Source: Carex sylvatica
Taxonomy: Eukaryota; Streptophyta; Magnoliopsida; Poales; Cyperaceae
Direction of reading: 5' to 3'
Assembly (NCBI GenBank): GCA_964058845.1
Contig: CAXKVR010000088.1
Coordinates: forward strand, 186,001 to 250,000
DNA: 64,000 nt
In this document: positions 22,850 to 34,542 of the stretch, one piece after another
How positions within the stretch are numbered: the stretch's first letter is position 1
How the letters are laid out: each line of letters opens with the position of its first letter
Notes under the pieces: model-generated
What the model saw: the letters and a program-made list of their open reading frames with translations, nothing else
The model's database searches: none
What the model was told of the DNA's origin: nothing
Translations under genes and position numbers: made by a program

Positions 22850-24316
22850 TGATATCTCCATATTATATCTGAATTATGGCCCTAATTTACAATGAAACCT
22901 GTGCTTTAAATCCTATTAATGTGGACTTTTTACTTATATTTCGATGAAATGTGGTACTGCTATGTTTTGTTTGGTATTTTGCAGGAAAAAGGGCGAAAAA
23001 CTGGTTCTGACAACTTTTCATACGGCCCGTATGATATTCTGTGCGGGCCGTACAAGAACTGCCCAACCACACAGAAGGATCCACAACAGAGGCACAAAGT
23101 CTCCAAGTCAAAGCCCAGGCATACGGGCCGTACGGGATCTCGTACGGGCCGTACAACGCTGATTCGGAAAATCCAGCTGGAATCTGAATTGAGCACGATT
23201 TGAGGAGCCGAAAAGGAAACCCCTCCAGGCGTGATCTGGGGCATTAAAGGAGATATTCCACAGCAGGAAAGGGGATTAATAGGCAATCAATCAATAACTT
23301 TCCATCATTCATTCTATCATTGATTCTTACTAGGTTACTTGGACAAGAGGAAAAGAAGAAGAGAAGGGAAGAACGCGAGTTTTCCACGGATCTTCGGATT
23401 TTCCACTGTTTTGTCATGAACTCTTTTATTTCTTGTTATTTGTGCTATCTCATGAATATGAGTAGCTAATTTACTTAGTTTCTAGGGGTAAGATGTAGTT
23501 TCTAGTTTTGTTTTGTTGTATGCTACTTGGATTTTGTGTTGAACGCTTTGTTTTTACTTCGTTATGTAGTATTTTTATTGCTCTATTTGTGCTTGCTTGA
23601 ATCTGATTAGTCATCCCGTTAGATGAATGCGCACATCTAAGTGTTAGGAGCCAAGTCTATGAAATTCATTCCAACCGAATAAAGTATATGAAGTAGGGTG
23701 AAACCAAGGAGTACCCGAAAGGCGAAACTTTCCTCGAGGCGAAAGTCCTTGGATACTTTTAGTAAACTAACGAGTAACTTAGATAAATTAGGCCAAAATG
23801 CGAAAGTTGAGGTTTAACGCATCTAAGAGGGAAGTACTTGAGTCCGGTAATCGGGTATTAGGCCAAAATGCGAAAGTTGAGGTTAGGTATCTAGATCTGG
23901 ACAAAAGAAATCCTAAACACAGTATCAACACAGAAAACAGTAGCTGCAGCATTAACTTGAGGTTCCATACGGACCGTACGGGAATCTGTACGGGCCGTAT
24001 GCCTTGAGACTGAACAGAAATGAAATCTGAACCCTGGAAACTCCTTTTTATCAATTGGAAACAACTTTAATTATCTTTTATTGTCTTTTAATCAGTAGAA
24101 TTGTTAGAACTAAAACCAAACCAATTTCTCTCACTTCTAGAATCTTAAGTGATTTTAGGATAAGTCCGGTGTTTTTATTCCGTCCCTGCGGATCGATACC
24201 TGAGCATACTCAACGACAGGATAGTACACTTGCTATCTGAATTGACAGAGTATAACAAAGGTTTAAAAAGTATAGCTTGCTATACTGAAACTTTTTGGCA
24301 TATTCTCGTGCGATCA
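22850..24316 (+). repeat. 3' LTR of the Athila-type element
   Basis: 1467 bp, the same length as the 5' LTR, with four substitutions found and no gaps. It carries the same three palindrome modules at 23019, 23120 and 23966. It is followed by the target duplication TAATT. Confidence 0.95.
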
Positions 24317-24321
24317 TAATT

Positions 24322-27300
24322 GTCGCTAATAATTGTTTTCTTCTCCGTGTAGAATTTTTTAGTTTGTAAATTATTTGTTGCTAATTTAATATTTTCTTGA
24401 AATAGGCATGTAAACATGAAAAGAAGGAAAATGCCTCGTTTATCAGGTACTGACATAGTAAGATTATAACCAATAGGTCACGAATTCAAGTCCACATTAG
24501 TGCAATTATCGATGAATTTTCAGTGAGGCATTTACTCGAACAACTTGCAGGCTATGTTATATTTGGGTGCTAGTTATCTAATTATTTTAACTTTTGATCT
24601 TTTAGTTAATCATGATGCACCACCAACTATAATTGGTGGTATACCCAGAAGAAAATGCAATAGAGGCAGTGATTGATCTTGAAATGCCCAGTACTCCAAT
24701 CAAAGCTGACAGTCTGGAAAGATAACCAAAATGGCACATTAATGGTACTGGTATACAACACCATGCAAGTTGACAACATTTTAGTATTTTAGACTATATT
24801 TTGAGGTTCAAAATAAATATTCTAGTTGGGACCTCACATCTTCATCTATAATTCTGGCACAGAAGATTTGCATCTGGTAAAGTTTTTTTTGGATGAACAA
24901 TGTCTTGGTCTTAAGTTTTTTTTTTGATGTACAAGTTTGTGATCAAATTTGGCACTTCAAATTTTATCAATCTAGGAACTAATAATGTCTTGCACATAAA
25001 CTATTTGTGGAAATGCCTAAATGGGAATAACAACACGACTAACGCTTAACCTGTAATATGATACTTACCATCTTTCGCAATTAATGATAAAACCACTTTC
25101 CACTAATATTTTCAAATAATATTTCTACACAGATTAAACCAGATAGTGGTATGGTACCCATTCTTGGCTGCTTAATTTTTGTTTATTGAATTTCTTCACT
25201 TTAAATGGTGTTTAATTTATAGGAGGAAGGACAAAAAATCATTCTTGGTACTGGTACGTTGTATCTTAGTATGCAGTTGTAATTTTAGCAGTATTCTTAG
25301 TACCGGTATGATGTATCTTGGTACTGGTTAGGTACATACATGATTATAGAGCAACAACTCATGATTAGAATGGTAAATATGACATTCAACTGAAATGTCA
25401 TAAGTAATTAAAGGTAATATTTTATGTCATAATTATCTGAAATGCTATAATTTTCCCAAGAGGAATCTCAGATAGTGAAGGTTGATGGGTACCAGGATGT
25501 ACCGAGAAACAATGAAAATGCTTTGCTAAAAGGCTGTGGCGAACCAGCCCGTCTCTGTTGCCATTGAAGCAAGTGGCTATGATTTTCTGTTCTACTCTTG
25601 AGGTTTGAATAAAAATATCTATATATGCTTCTATTGTACTTCAAATTTTCTTTATGCAATTTCTATAAAAAAAAAAAAAAAATATTTGCTACTGTTAAAA
25701 AAAAAACTGCAGGTTGTGTCAATTTCAAAGGTCTCAAAAGTGGGTCTCCTAAAAGCGTACGACCTTCATATTTTGTGGAAAACTAGGGTTTGTAGTTAAT
25801 ATTATGACTATATTTTAGTTTGGCCTAAATTAATAATCTAATGTCTACTAGTACAGTATTTTCTATGATCAGTCCAGATTCTGAGAAATTATGGACTGTT
25901 GGAGAAATGTGTACAAAAACAAATGTTACATTTCTTATTTTTACTTGATATTTTGTGAAATTATATTAGATATATATGGGAGGGTTATGTAAAATTTTTA
26001 AGGGGTACTGTCTGGAGAAAATGTGAGAAAAATCCATTTGAACTGGCATACCAGCTGCTGTTCAGAAAACTGCAGCAGGTTGCGACAAGTTCGAAGGCTC
26101 CAAAACTGAGTCTCCCAAAGACGCATGACCATAAAACTTTCTGAGAAACTGGGATTTGAAGTTAACATTGTGGTAATATTTTATTGTTTCTCCAAACTGG
26201 TACGATATGCAAACATAGAGGCCCTTTATGTTTCTTATTTTTTTATTGTTTCTCTGTTACATATGGTCAGTATTTTTTCTTATTGTTTCTTATTGTTATT
26301 GTACCAGTTTGATAACATATTTTACCTAGATCTAATAGTTACCAATGGAAAAAGGTTAGAAATTGTTGTGTGCTTTATATAGAGCAAGAGTGAAAGCCTT
26401 AAAATTATAAAATTATTTGACTACTGTACTTATTTACTGTGGTTTACAAGCAATAGCTCATATTGTTTTAGTAACACTTTTGTTTCTTTCTTGCAGTCTA
26501 CTATTGAGTCAATATTCTTGATATTGACCGGTGCAATAATCATCAGATAATAATTATATGCTTTGACAAAGATGTGCTAGTGCCTCTATTGTTTTAGCTA
26601 ATCTAGATCTAATACAATGTTGGTTACTTTGAGCACAGTAAAGAAATTCAGGTTTGGCCTTTTCTGAAAAATGAAATGAAGCTGAATTTTTCTTCAATTG
26701 TTTTGTGCCAACTGGCAAACTAATAGTATTCTTCTATTGTTGTTTTGGCTTGTGATGTCAATTCAGGATTAGTATCTTGAATACAATAATTAACTTAATA
26801 TTTAGGATTAGTATCTTGAGTCTTGCTAATCTTGTGCTAAGATTAAGTATCAGCACGTACAGGAGTTGTATAGTACTGTAATTTTATTTTTCCTTTGCAT
26901 CATTTTTTTGTGCGTGCTTGCTCAAACTGAGACTAGTGTTAAGCTTAGTGTGCACATTTCAAATTCGAATTGGGCTGGAAGCAGTATCAATTGCATGTTG
27001 GGTAAATAGAACAAAGGCATAAAGGAGATACTTGTCGAAATCGGTGTATATTTTCAAGAGCAAGTAACCAAATCTTATCTCCCTTAGCTTTTATTTTATA
27101 TATTGAATGAAATTATATATTTTGATTCTTCCTTCTGATTTGTAAATAGTATGGCTTTTTAATTAATCCTCTAACATGAACTCTTGTTTTGGATAGGTAA
27201 ATGCTTTAATTTTTATATTGAGTTGTAATGATTTTTTTTGGATTTAAGATGTGTAAGTTATGTTTATAATTGCAAGGGTGCTAGTTCTTTTTATAATTTA

Positions 27301-28060
27301 AATTTAAGATGTGTAAGTTCTTTTTAAGATGTGTTAGTTCCTTTCATGAAATTTACTTTGGTTCGGTTCTAATTGTTTGGTAAGTTTAATTCGGTCGAAT
27401 CGGTTCTATTTTTGAAAACCGAATAAAACTTTGGATTAGGCATTTCAATTGTGATTAATTGTATCACTTATTTCATGTCGGACCAAATTGTGCTATTTAA
27501 ATGGGATTATGAAAATCATGTTCAATTCAAATTTTATTATAAATCAAATTGTCAAAGTTTTAGAGAAAAAGTTGTTGTTTCTTAATTACATTTCAATTGT
27601 GATTAGATTAATATTAATGAAAATAATAAGAAATATTTTCTAATCATTAAACAACAATTAAGGCATTAAATTGGAATTGTTTATTGAAAAAGACATTCAT
27701 TAAACACCAGTTGTCTCTTATATTATTATTTTTTATAGTGAAAATGGTTATTGAAAAAGACATTATTATTTACCGTAAAGCAAATTCCTACAATACATCA
27801 TTATAAGTATATTAAATAATTATGTTTAGAATGACACCTATATTATCTTGAAACAATTATTATTATATTATCTTGAAAAATAATGGTCTGGATCTAGATT
27901 ATAGGTTTTAAATCAAATAGACTTGACAAATTAATACAAAGTAGGATGTGAAGAATATTAATTAGGATGTGAACAAATTAATATACTAATGTAATTTACA
28001 AAAGTATATTCAATTTGAAGGGAGAGATCAAATATATATAGAAAAGTTACTGTCCAGAAA
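24322..28060. other. Intergenic stretch with degenerate repeats
   Basis: No gene is recognised. Two diverged direct copies of about 105 bp, at 25710-25815 and 26070-26175, share CTGCAGGTTG, a CTCCTAAAAGCGTACGACC-like string and GGGTTTGTAGTTAA. GGTACTGGTAC-type repeats lie at 25245-25335. A stretch at 24625-24720 reads open for about 30 codons but has no family I recognise. From 27100 the sequence is simple and AT-rich. Confidence 0.4.
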
Positions 28061-30757
28061 TTCAATACTTGTTGCATGGATAACCCATGCAACAAATAGT
28101 TCTCAAAAATTGTCAAAACTTGTTTCATGGGTTACCCATGCAACAAATATTGTCTAGATTCTGGAGACTTGTTGTAACAGTAAGTCCATGCAACAAATCG
28201 GTCTCAAATATTTGTTGCATGGATTACTGTGACGTAGCGAAATCTGAAGAATATTAAAATAATAAAAATTTCGAAATATTAAGTTCATCTGAATTTTTCT
28301 GAATTTAAATCTAATGCCTTGATATATTTTTTTTTCTAATTTTATTCTGAATTTTCTGAGTCGAGGCATTTAGAATCGAATTTCTGATTTGATCGAATAA
28401 AAATAAACCTATCCGAATTGAAATATCAAATGGATCATTAAATTATACATATGAATATATCTATATGTATATATATATGCTATAATGCAAATTTCTATTT
28501 AAATTAAGCAAGGGCTTTTCTTGAAAAATTTACATATATGCAATATTGGAAGTTTAATGGGCCTATTAGCAAAATTGCCAAAACTAATCCAAAACCTTGA
28601 TCTTTTCTCTTCCTTTGGCCGTGACCCCTTGTGTGTATACGTGTGTGTGTGTATTGTGTGTGGTGGGTGGCGGAAACAAAGAGGAAAAGAGAGGGAGAAG
28701 GTGAGAAGAGAGAAAAAAGTGAGATCCGAGTACACCGAATCGATCAGACGTACGCGAAATCGAGTTTGGAGCAAAGCACTACCACCTTGATCATCTCCTT
28801 CTCTTCAATTTGGTTTAGCAGGACAATCAGGTGAATCCCGGAATACCGAAAGGAGTTCAGACCAACCGTAAGCGACACGAAAAGTACAAAGGTGCGGGGG
28901 TTCACGGGATTTTTCCTGAGGTTCAATTAGGAATTAAATAGGACGTTTTTAAATTGCATTTTGAATTTCTGATTTCAAGCATCATCTGAGCATTGCATAA
29001 CTAATTGAACTGTTTTATCTGTTGATCTGCATTCTGGTATGGTTTACCGATTGAACTGTTATTCTGATTCTGATAGAGAATGAAACCACAGTGAATTGCT
29101 ACTATTATATATATATATCACTGTAAGTGATATTCTGTTCTGCGAAATCTAGAGTATACACTAGATTTCGATTTCGGGAACCATATGCGCATTGGGGAAC
29201 GACCCCTCTGAGTCCAAACCGGTTGGAATGGGGATCTGTTATTCTGTGACTATAACTGTGGTAGATAAGATTCTGTTATTCTGATTTCTGCTCTGATTTC
29301 TGGAACTAAATACTGGAAAGGATATATCTGTATGATTGGAACTGTAATGTCTGATTAAGAACCAGTCTTTTGTAAATGGTTAAGCCAAAGCACTGCAGAT
29401 GAGGGTCTGATTTGATTGCACGGGGAGCGACATCTGTAGGTGTATGTAACCCTACAGATGCAGGTATGTTCTGGGACCAGTTCGGTGGAACATCTGCATG
29501 TGCTACCAGATATCTGAGTTTAATTAAGACCCAATATTCTGATATGTTTCTGATGATTCTGTTTAAAGGCATTTAAAGATGTAGAATCATTTGATTATCG
29601 ATTCAAAGCTTTGCATTCATGCTTTAACTCTGATTTTAGTTCCGTAGTTAATTCTGACGTGAATATCTGATAAATCCAGTAGCTTCGGCACTGAGATAAA
29701 CCGCGAAAAGGTTTTTCTCACCCGTTTCCTTGTGAAACATTTCAGGAAAGAAGGACTAGAGGCTTTCGGGATCAGACAGTGAGCTATCTGAGGTGTTAGG
29801 TATATGTATGCCCTGTTTTGAGATCGTTGTACTTGTTTAGTACTTGGATCAACTTTTGTTGTATATATATCCAACTAACCGGACTTGCGTAAATATTTCT
29901 AAACGGTTTCGATTTATGTTTTAAAATTTTATGTGCTTGCTTTATGCTTTCCATGCTATGTGTATGTATGCTTTTATGTTTTCAAAGTTTATGTTTTAAA
30001 AGTTATATGGTCTTTTGCATATATGTTTTTGTTGTGACATGATATGAATTTGGGGGTTTAAATGAATACGGGTGGGATGACCGGCGTGGAGGGTCTATAC
30101 TCCACGGTACCTGATATTTATAATTCTGACTAATCCGGGTAGATATAAATAAAAAAAAAATTAAATTTGGTTTTCTGATATGATAAGTCATTGTTCTATT
30201 GGTTTTATCGAATCGAATTTACAAAGGCATGTATAAAAGTTTTGAAAAGTTTCGGATCAGTTTTAAACTGATTTCAGATTTAATAAAATTGATTAAGTGT
30301 TCGGTTTGGGATAAAAACACCATTTATCTCATCGTAAATGCCTGGTGAATATATACGATCTATATATTCACGGCGATACCGTCATGCCCCTGATCTCGGG
30401 GTGTGACAATTACCCATGCAACTGTCTAGTCTAAATTTGGAAGACTTGTTGCATGGGTATGAGATGAGTTGTTGTATGGATATTCATTAGAATATACTTT
30501 CTATCCTTGCTGGTGGGTCACGGGTCATCAAATATTTGTTACATTGATAAATAAGAGGCAGTTGCATGGATAACCATCAAACTTGTTGCATGAGTAACTG
30601 TTGCATGGGACTACCGATGCAACAAATTTAACTGTGTCAGAAATGTCCGATGCAACAAATTTAACTGTGTCAGAAATGTCAATATTTGTTGCAACGACAC
30701 TACTTATCCATGCAACAAATATTTTTATCCATGCAAAAAATTCAGATTTTAGTAGTG
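28060..30757 (-). mobile_element. CACTA-like fragment split by a solo LTR
   Basis: TTGTTGCATGGATAACCCATGCAAC palindromes flank an inserted LTR on both sides (28072-28227 and 30409-30750). At the right edge, TTCAGATTTTAGTAGTG is the reverse complement of a CACTACTAAAATCTGAA terminus, matching the CACTA-like end at 8697. Without the LTR only about 520 bp remain, so this is a small derivative or remnant in the opposite orientation to the copy at 8.7 kb. Confidence 0.6.
28228..30408 (-). mobile_element. Solo LTR, 2181 bp, probably a Tekay/Del-type Ty3/gypsy family
   Basis: Read on the minus strand it starts TGTCACACCCCGAGATCAGG and ends CTACGTCACA. It is flanked by a perfect 5-bp duplication, ATTAC (28223-28227 and 30409-30413). 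No internal region is present, so the element was reduced by recombination between its LTRs. The TGTCACACCCC start is typical of Tekay/Del chromoviruses, as I recall; the lineage is an inference. A copy in the opposite orientation begins at 62714. Confidence 0.85.
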
Positions 30758-31016
30758 TATGGTATAGAGAGGCCCGTAAATAAAATTTACCTGAGGTCAG
30801 GTTGCAACCATCAACGACTTTTATTAGCAATGTATAACTCTAGGGGAAGTAGTCTAGTGCATGCTATCGCATGTTGTAAGTGCAGGAAGTTTGTATTTAC
30901 TCTTTGGTAGTAAGAATCTAAAAAAACGACTTATTAGCAATGAAGGATTTTAAAAGAGGCCGGACACCATAAATGATGAATTCAAAAATTAGTTGGTAGA
31001 AAAATCAGACACAAAC
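30758..31016. other. Short intergenic stretch
   Basis: No gene or bounded element is recognised between the CACTA-like end and the next TIR element. Confidence 0.4.
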
Positions 31017-31494
31017 ATATATGACAGCCATTTTTATTAATACTCTAAGAAAAACAAATTATTAATACCCTAAGAAAAAAGATAATTTTAAAACTGCTCC
31101 CACTACAGATATTTTTTTCAAAATTACCCGACCACCAGGTCCACGGGCGACCCAGTCTCCATAGAAGACCGCCCGGGCTAGAGGCGGTCCACTAGGGACC
31201 AGACTGCCTGGGGTCCAGGCGGTCCTCCTTTTTTTTTTTTTTTTAGAGATCTTAATAATTTGATTTAAATAATTTTGTGAAGAAATTTTTTTCTTGTATA
31301 GAGTTTATGCCAAAAAAATAAGACATTTGATATATTTATAAAGCGATGTCATAACTGTCTAGAGTCGTAGATTTATGAAGAAATAATTTTTTGGGGAGAG
31401 AGAAGCAGAGGCATTTTTTTAAAAGAAGTTGAATGCAGAGGCATTTTTTTAATTTTCTTTTTTTAAAGGGTATTAATAAAAATGACTGCATATG
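31017..31494. repeat. TIR element with a GC-rich core
   Basis: The left end CATATATGACAGCCATTTTT, followed by ATTAATACTCTAAGAAAAA, pairs with the right end TTTAAAGGGTATTAATAAAA, followed by ATGACTGCATATG. Inside, 31130-31230 is sharply GC-rich in an otherwise AT-rich setting and contains ACCGCCCGGGCTAGAGGCGGT, a near-palindrome, and CTGGGGTCCAGGCGGTCC. Then come a T17 tract and a duplicated GCAGAGGCATTTTTTTAA-like string. No transposase frame is visible. Confidence 0.5.
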
Positions 31495-31652
31495 TGATTG
31501 TGTAGAACTGTAGAAGTGATTCAAAAGAGCATGGAGGAACAAACAATTTGAAATTGAGACACTTGATGAGTTAGTATGATGTAATTTTATTTTACGGAAA
31601 AAATATAATAATTATAATTTTTATAAATAATATATATATAGAGAGAGAGAGT

Positions 31653-31985
31653 ATGGCTACGGTGCTATGGGTTGCATAGAGGGCTACGGTGCTACGGCTC
31701 AATATTTGAATTTTTAAAATCCTAACGGTCGATTCGAACCGTTCATCTTGTTCTCCATATTAATATGTGTTTGGAGACCAAATTTTACATATTTTGAAAA
31801 AAATTTACTATTTTTTTAGATAGGTAGAAAATTAAATATCTGAATGGTGTAGACCATTGAATTTTGCACTCATCTTAATAAATAGTAAAAAAATTTCAAA
31901 AAATATAAAATTTGGTCTCCAAGCACATTATTGTGGAGATCACATCTAACGGTTTGGATCGATGATTTGGACTTTGAAAATGTAT
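31653..31985. repeat. Hairpin MITE, CTACGGTGCTATGG family, one end lost
   Basis: It begins TATGGCTACGGTGCTATGG. The inner arms ATTTTACATATTTTGAAAA and TTTCAAAAAATATAAAATTT pair, as do TTGGAGACCAAATTTTA and TAAAATTTGGTCTCCAA. The right arm ends after GATTTGGACTTTGAAAATG without the complement of the first about 60 bases. It is homologous to the full copy at 57142. Confidence 0.7.
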
Positions 31986-32030
31986 AAAATGATTGTGATA
32001 ACTTGTTGTAACTCAAAAATTGTTGTAACT

Positions 32031-32060
<30 letters not shown>

Positions 32061-32064
<4 letters not shown>

Positions 32065-32479
32065 CTAATGTGTATTCGAATGTATATGGGCCGAAATATA
32101 TACGGTCCAAATTTGACTTTTCAAAATTCAAACAGTCGATCCGAACCGTTCATCTTGTTCTCCATATTAATATGTGCTTGGAGACCAAATTCTACATTTT
32201 TTTTGAATTTGTTTACTATTTATTAAGTATTTTACAAAATTGTTGATCCAACGGTGGCTTAACAAAACAGTAAAATCAGCAGCCACCGTTGGATCAACAA
32301 TTTTGTAAAATACTTAATAAATAGTAAATAAATTCAGAAAAATATAAAATTTGGTCTCCAAGCACATATTAATATGAAGAACAAGATGAACAGTTCGGAT
32401 CAACCGTTTGAATTTTAAAAAAATTGAATTTAAATCATATGTATTTCGATCCATATACATTCGAATGCACATTAGTCAC
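32061..32479. repeat. Near-perfect long hairpin MITE of 419 bp
   Basis: The left end GTGACTAATGTGTATTCGAA and the right end TTCGAATGCACATTAGTCAC are complementary. Pairing runs almost to the centre, where AACGGTGGCT and AGCCACCGTT close on a loop of about 20 bases. The inner arms share TTGGAGACCAAATT with the related hairpins. It is flanked by TATATA, the left side being a (TA)n tract at 32032-32060. A transcript would fold into a stem of about 200 bp. Confidence 0.85.
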
Positions 32480-32862
32480 GAATATATATATAAAAAGAGA
32501 GAGAAGGCTTACCCCCTTTCTCCAATACCTACTGCCTCTGCAATCTGCATAGGAGTCGATAATTTAGGGGGAATTTATGAGACTTCTGTAGAATATTTTT
32601 CCGTCAGCTAATATTTTATATATTATTATAGAAATAAAATAGTCGAGCATGCTCGAAAACTTTATCTATTAATTATTATTAGTATTTTTTTTTCATTTCT
32701 TGGAACTCGTCCACATGTATGGATAATCGGATATTATGACTTACAATTAAAAAAAAAATGCAACTGTTGAATAGAAACCCAATTGAAATTTTGAAGAATT
32801 ATTTTCTTTTTGTGACCATTTAAGGAAGTTTAAGCTGGTCACGTTTGGGTACAATTCCTTCA

Positions 32863-33118
32863 AAAAAATTAAGTATTTGATCAAAATTAAATAATTTTAA
32901 ATATTTTATTGAATACATAAACAAGAGGGTTTCAATACCTCATATTGTATATTTTTATTTCCAAAGTCCAAATTGTTGATTCAAAAAAATTAAGTATTTG
33001 ATCAAAATTAAATAATTTTAAATATTTTATTGAATATATAAACAAGAGGGTTTCAATACCTCATCTTTTTCATACCTCATATTGTATATTTTCATTTCCA
33101 AAGTCCAAATTGTTGATC
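32863..33118. repeat. Tandem duplication of about 125 bp
   Basis: TTAAGTATTTGATCAAAATT through GAGGGTTTCAATACCTCAT and CCAAAGTCCAAATTGTTGAT occurs twice in a row, starting at about 32869 and 32989. The second copy leads directly into the hairpin element at 33070. Confidence 0.8.
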
Positions 33119-33400
33119 CGAACCATTCAACATGAGTTTCATATTAAAATATATTTGGAGATAAAATTTTATAATTTTTGTAAATTTGTTACTATTTTTT
33201 AAAATATGTACAAAATTATTGTATCTGAAATGTTAAAAAATAATAATTTTTTACATATTTAAAAAAAAAATTATTTATCACTTAATATATTTTAATATAA
33301 AAATTAGATTAAATAATTCAGATTGATAATTTAAAATTTAAAAATATAAATATATAATATAAACAATAATGAGGTACGAAAGAAATGATACATTGGAACC
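33070..33400. repeat. Diverged hairpin MITE
   Basis: TACCTCATATTGTATATTTT at the left pairs with a right part ending ATAATGAGGTACGAAAG. The inner arms GATAAAATTTTATAATTTTTG and ATATTTTAATATAAAAATTAG are partly complementary. The core TTGTTGATCCGAACCATTCAAC is the family signature also found at 6735 and 32145. It lies close upstream of the cyclophilin gene. Confidence 0.6.
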
Positions 33401-33539
33401 TTCTCTCTAAACAATTCTCTTTTATAAGTTTTCAAAGTCTCGAACTCTCCGTACATAATACATCCCGTCCCTTGGAAGTTAGAACGGAAACGGCGAAATT
33501 TACATTTTAGAAACGGAAACACGGTCTAAAACCTCTCCC

Positions 33540-33868
33540 GTTTGAAACTTCTTTCAGATCCGACCCTTTTCTCCCGTCTACAAACAGTGACTACATATCG
33601 TCTATTCCAGATACCTTGTTATATTTCCTGTCACAATCCACTGACAGGTCAGATTCATTTCCGTGGTGCCCGCAGTCAGTGACTTGCAACAGGAATTACA
33701 CAATGGAATCTACAACAGAGAAATCGGAAGTCTCAAACACCGGGTCTGTCGAATTTGTTCCTTGGAGTAGGTACCTCTTTCTCTCTCTCTCTCTCAGAAC
33801 TCGACAACACGAACACAAAGTAACTAGCGAATTCTTTCAACACTCGTCTAAGGAACCAGTATTTACAG
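33540..33868 (+). other. 5' UTR exon of the CYP21-4-like gene
   Basis: The stretch is pyrimidine-rich, including a CTCTCTCTCTCTCTCTCTC run at 33779-33797, and ends at ATTTACAG|GTAACT (33868). The acceptor GTGGAACAG before 34503 would pair with it. The transcription start is not defined, so the left edge is approximate. Confidence 0.5.
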
Positions 33869-34542
33869 GTAACTTATCCATTGTCAAGTCAAAAAATTGT
33901 TAGATTTTTTGTTATCTGAATTGGGGTTGTTGTTAAGATTTCTCTTCTTGATTTCGATTTTGGTTTTAGTGGATAACTAGTAGCAAAAGTTTGCCTCGAA
34001 TAATTTACTTGATTTCGATGTTGGTTTAGTGAATCTTGCTTGTCCATTATCCGTTTCTTACTTGATCTATCGGGTCATGTTTGAATATTAGTTTCAGTTT
34101 ACTCAAAAGATGAGAAACCTAGTTTCCCAATTACGAAAAAAATTAAATGCTTTCTGGCCTTTCTTCTGGTTTTGCGGTTACATTCCGATTTTGCGGTCAA
34201 CTGTAAATGCTTAACAGTTGTATTTAGGAGAGATCAGATAGTATTAGTGTCAATTGGTCTTGGGCTGATGTCCCAGTTTGATCCTAAAGCTTGGTTCTTT
34301 CTTTTTATCTTAATTATAAATGGAACTAATTAATTATCCTTACCATATCAGAGCTTATGTTATCTGTCTTTTTTAATTAACATGGATACTGTTAATCTAA
34401 ACATGAGTAAGGTAAAATCAGTAATAAAGGAGAAATGTAGAAGATCAAATAGCATGTATTTGATGGTCAACTCATATACTGGTTATTATTTTTGTGGAAC
34501 AGGTTTTTTAGGGATTGTACGGGAAAAAATAATTTGTATAAA

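Larger units (their letters stand above)
13093..24316 (+). mobile_element. Complete Athila-lineage Ty3/gypsy LTR retrotransposon
   Basis: An 11,224-bp element bounded by two 1467-bp LTRs that begin TGATATCTCC and end GTGCGATCA, flanked by the 5-bp direct repeat TAATT (13088-13092 and 24317-24321). In order it holds a 5' LTR, a PBS matching tRNA-Asp, a leader, one gag-pol frame (14844-20492), a conserved hairpin, a short env-position frame (21355-21969), a long 3' non-coding part, a polypurine tract and the 3' LTR. The tRNA-Asp PBS, the gag type, the absence of a chromodomain and an extra ORF after pol point to the Athila lineage. The near-identical LTRs and intact gag-pol indicate a recent insertion that may still be able to move. 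A repeated TACGGNCCGTA palindrome occurs throughout. Confidence 0.95.

Noticed and set aside
13093..24316. Palindrome modules considered as a CRISPR array
   Set aside because: The spacing is irregular at the scale of the element, there are no unique spacers of constant length or cas genes, and the DNA is from a plant nucleus.
24600..24740. Possible exon with an open frame of about 30 codons
   Set aside because: No clear splice sites on both sides and no recognised family.
29306..29572. An 88-codon minus-strand frame that recurs identically at 63550-63816
   Set aside because: It lies inside the LTR in both places, so the recurrence is explained by the LTR copies. LTRs of this class do not encode proteins.
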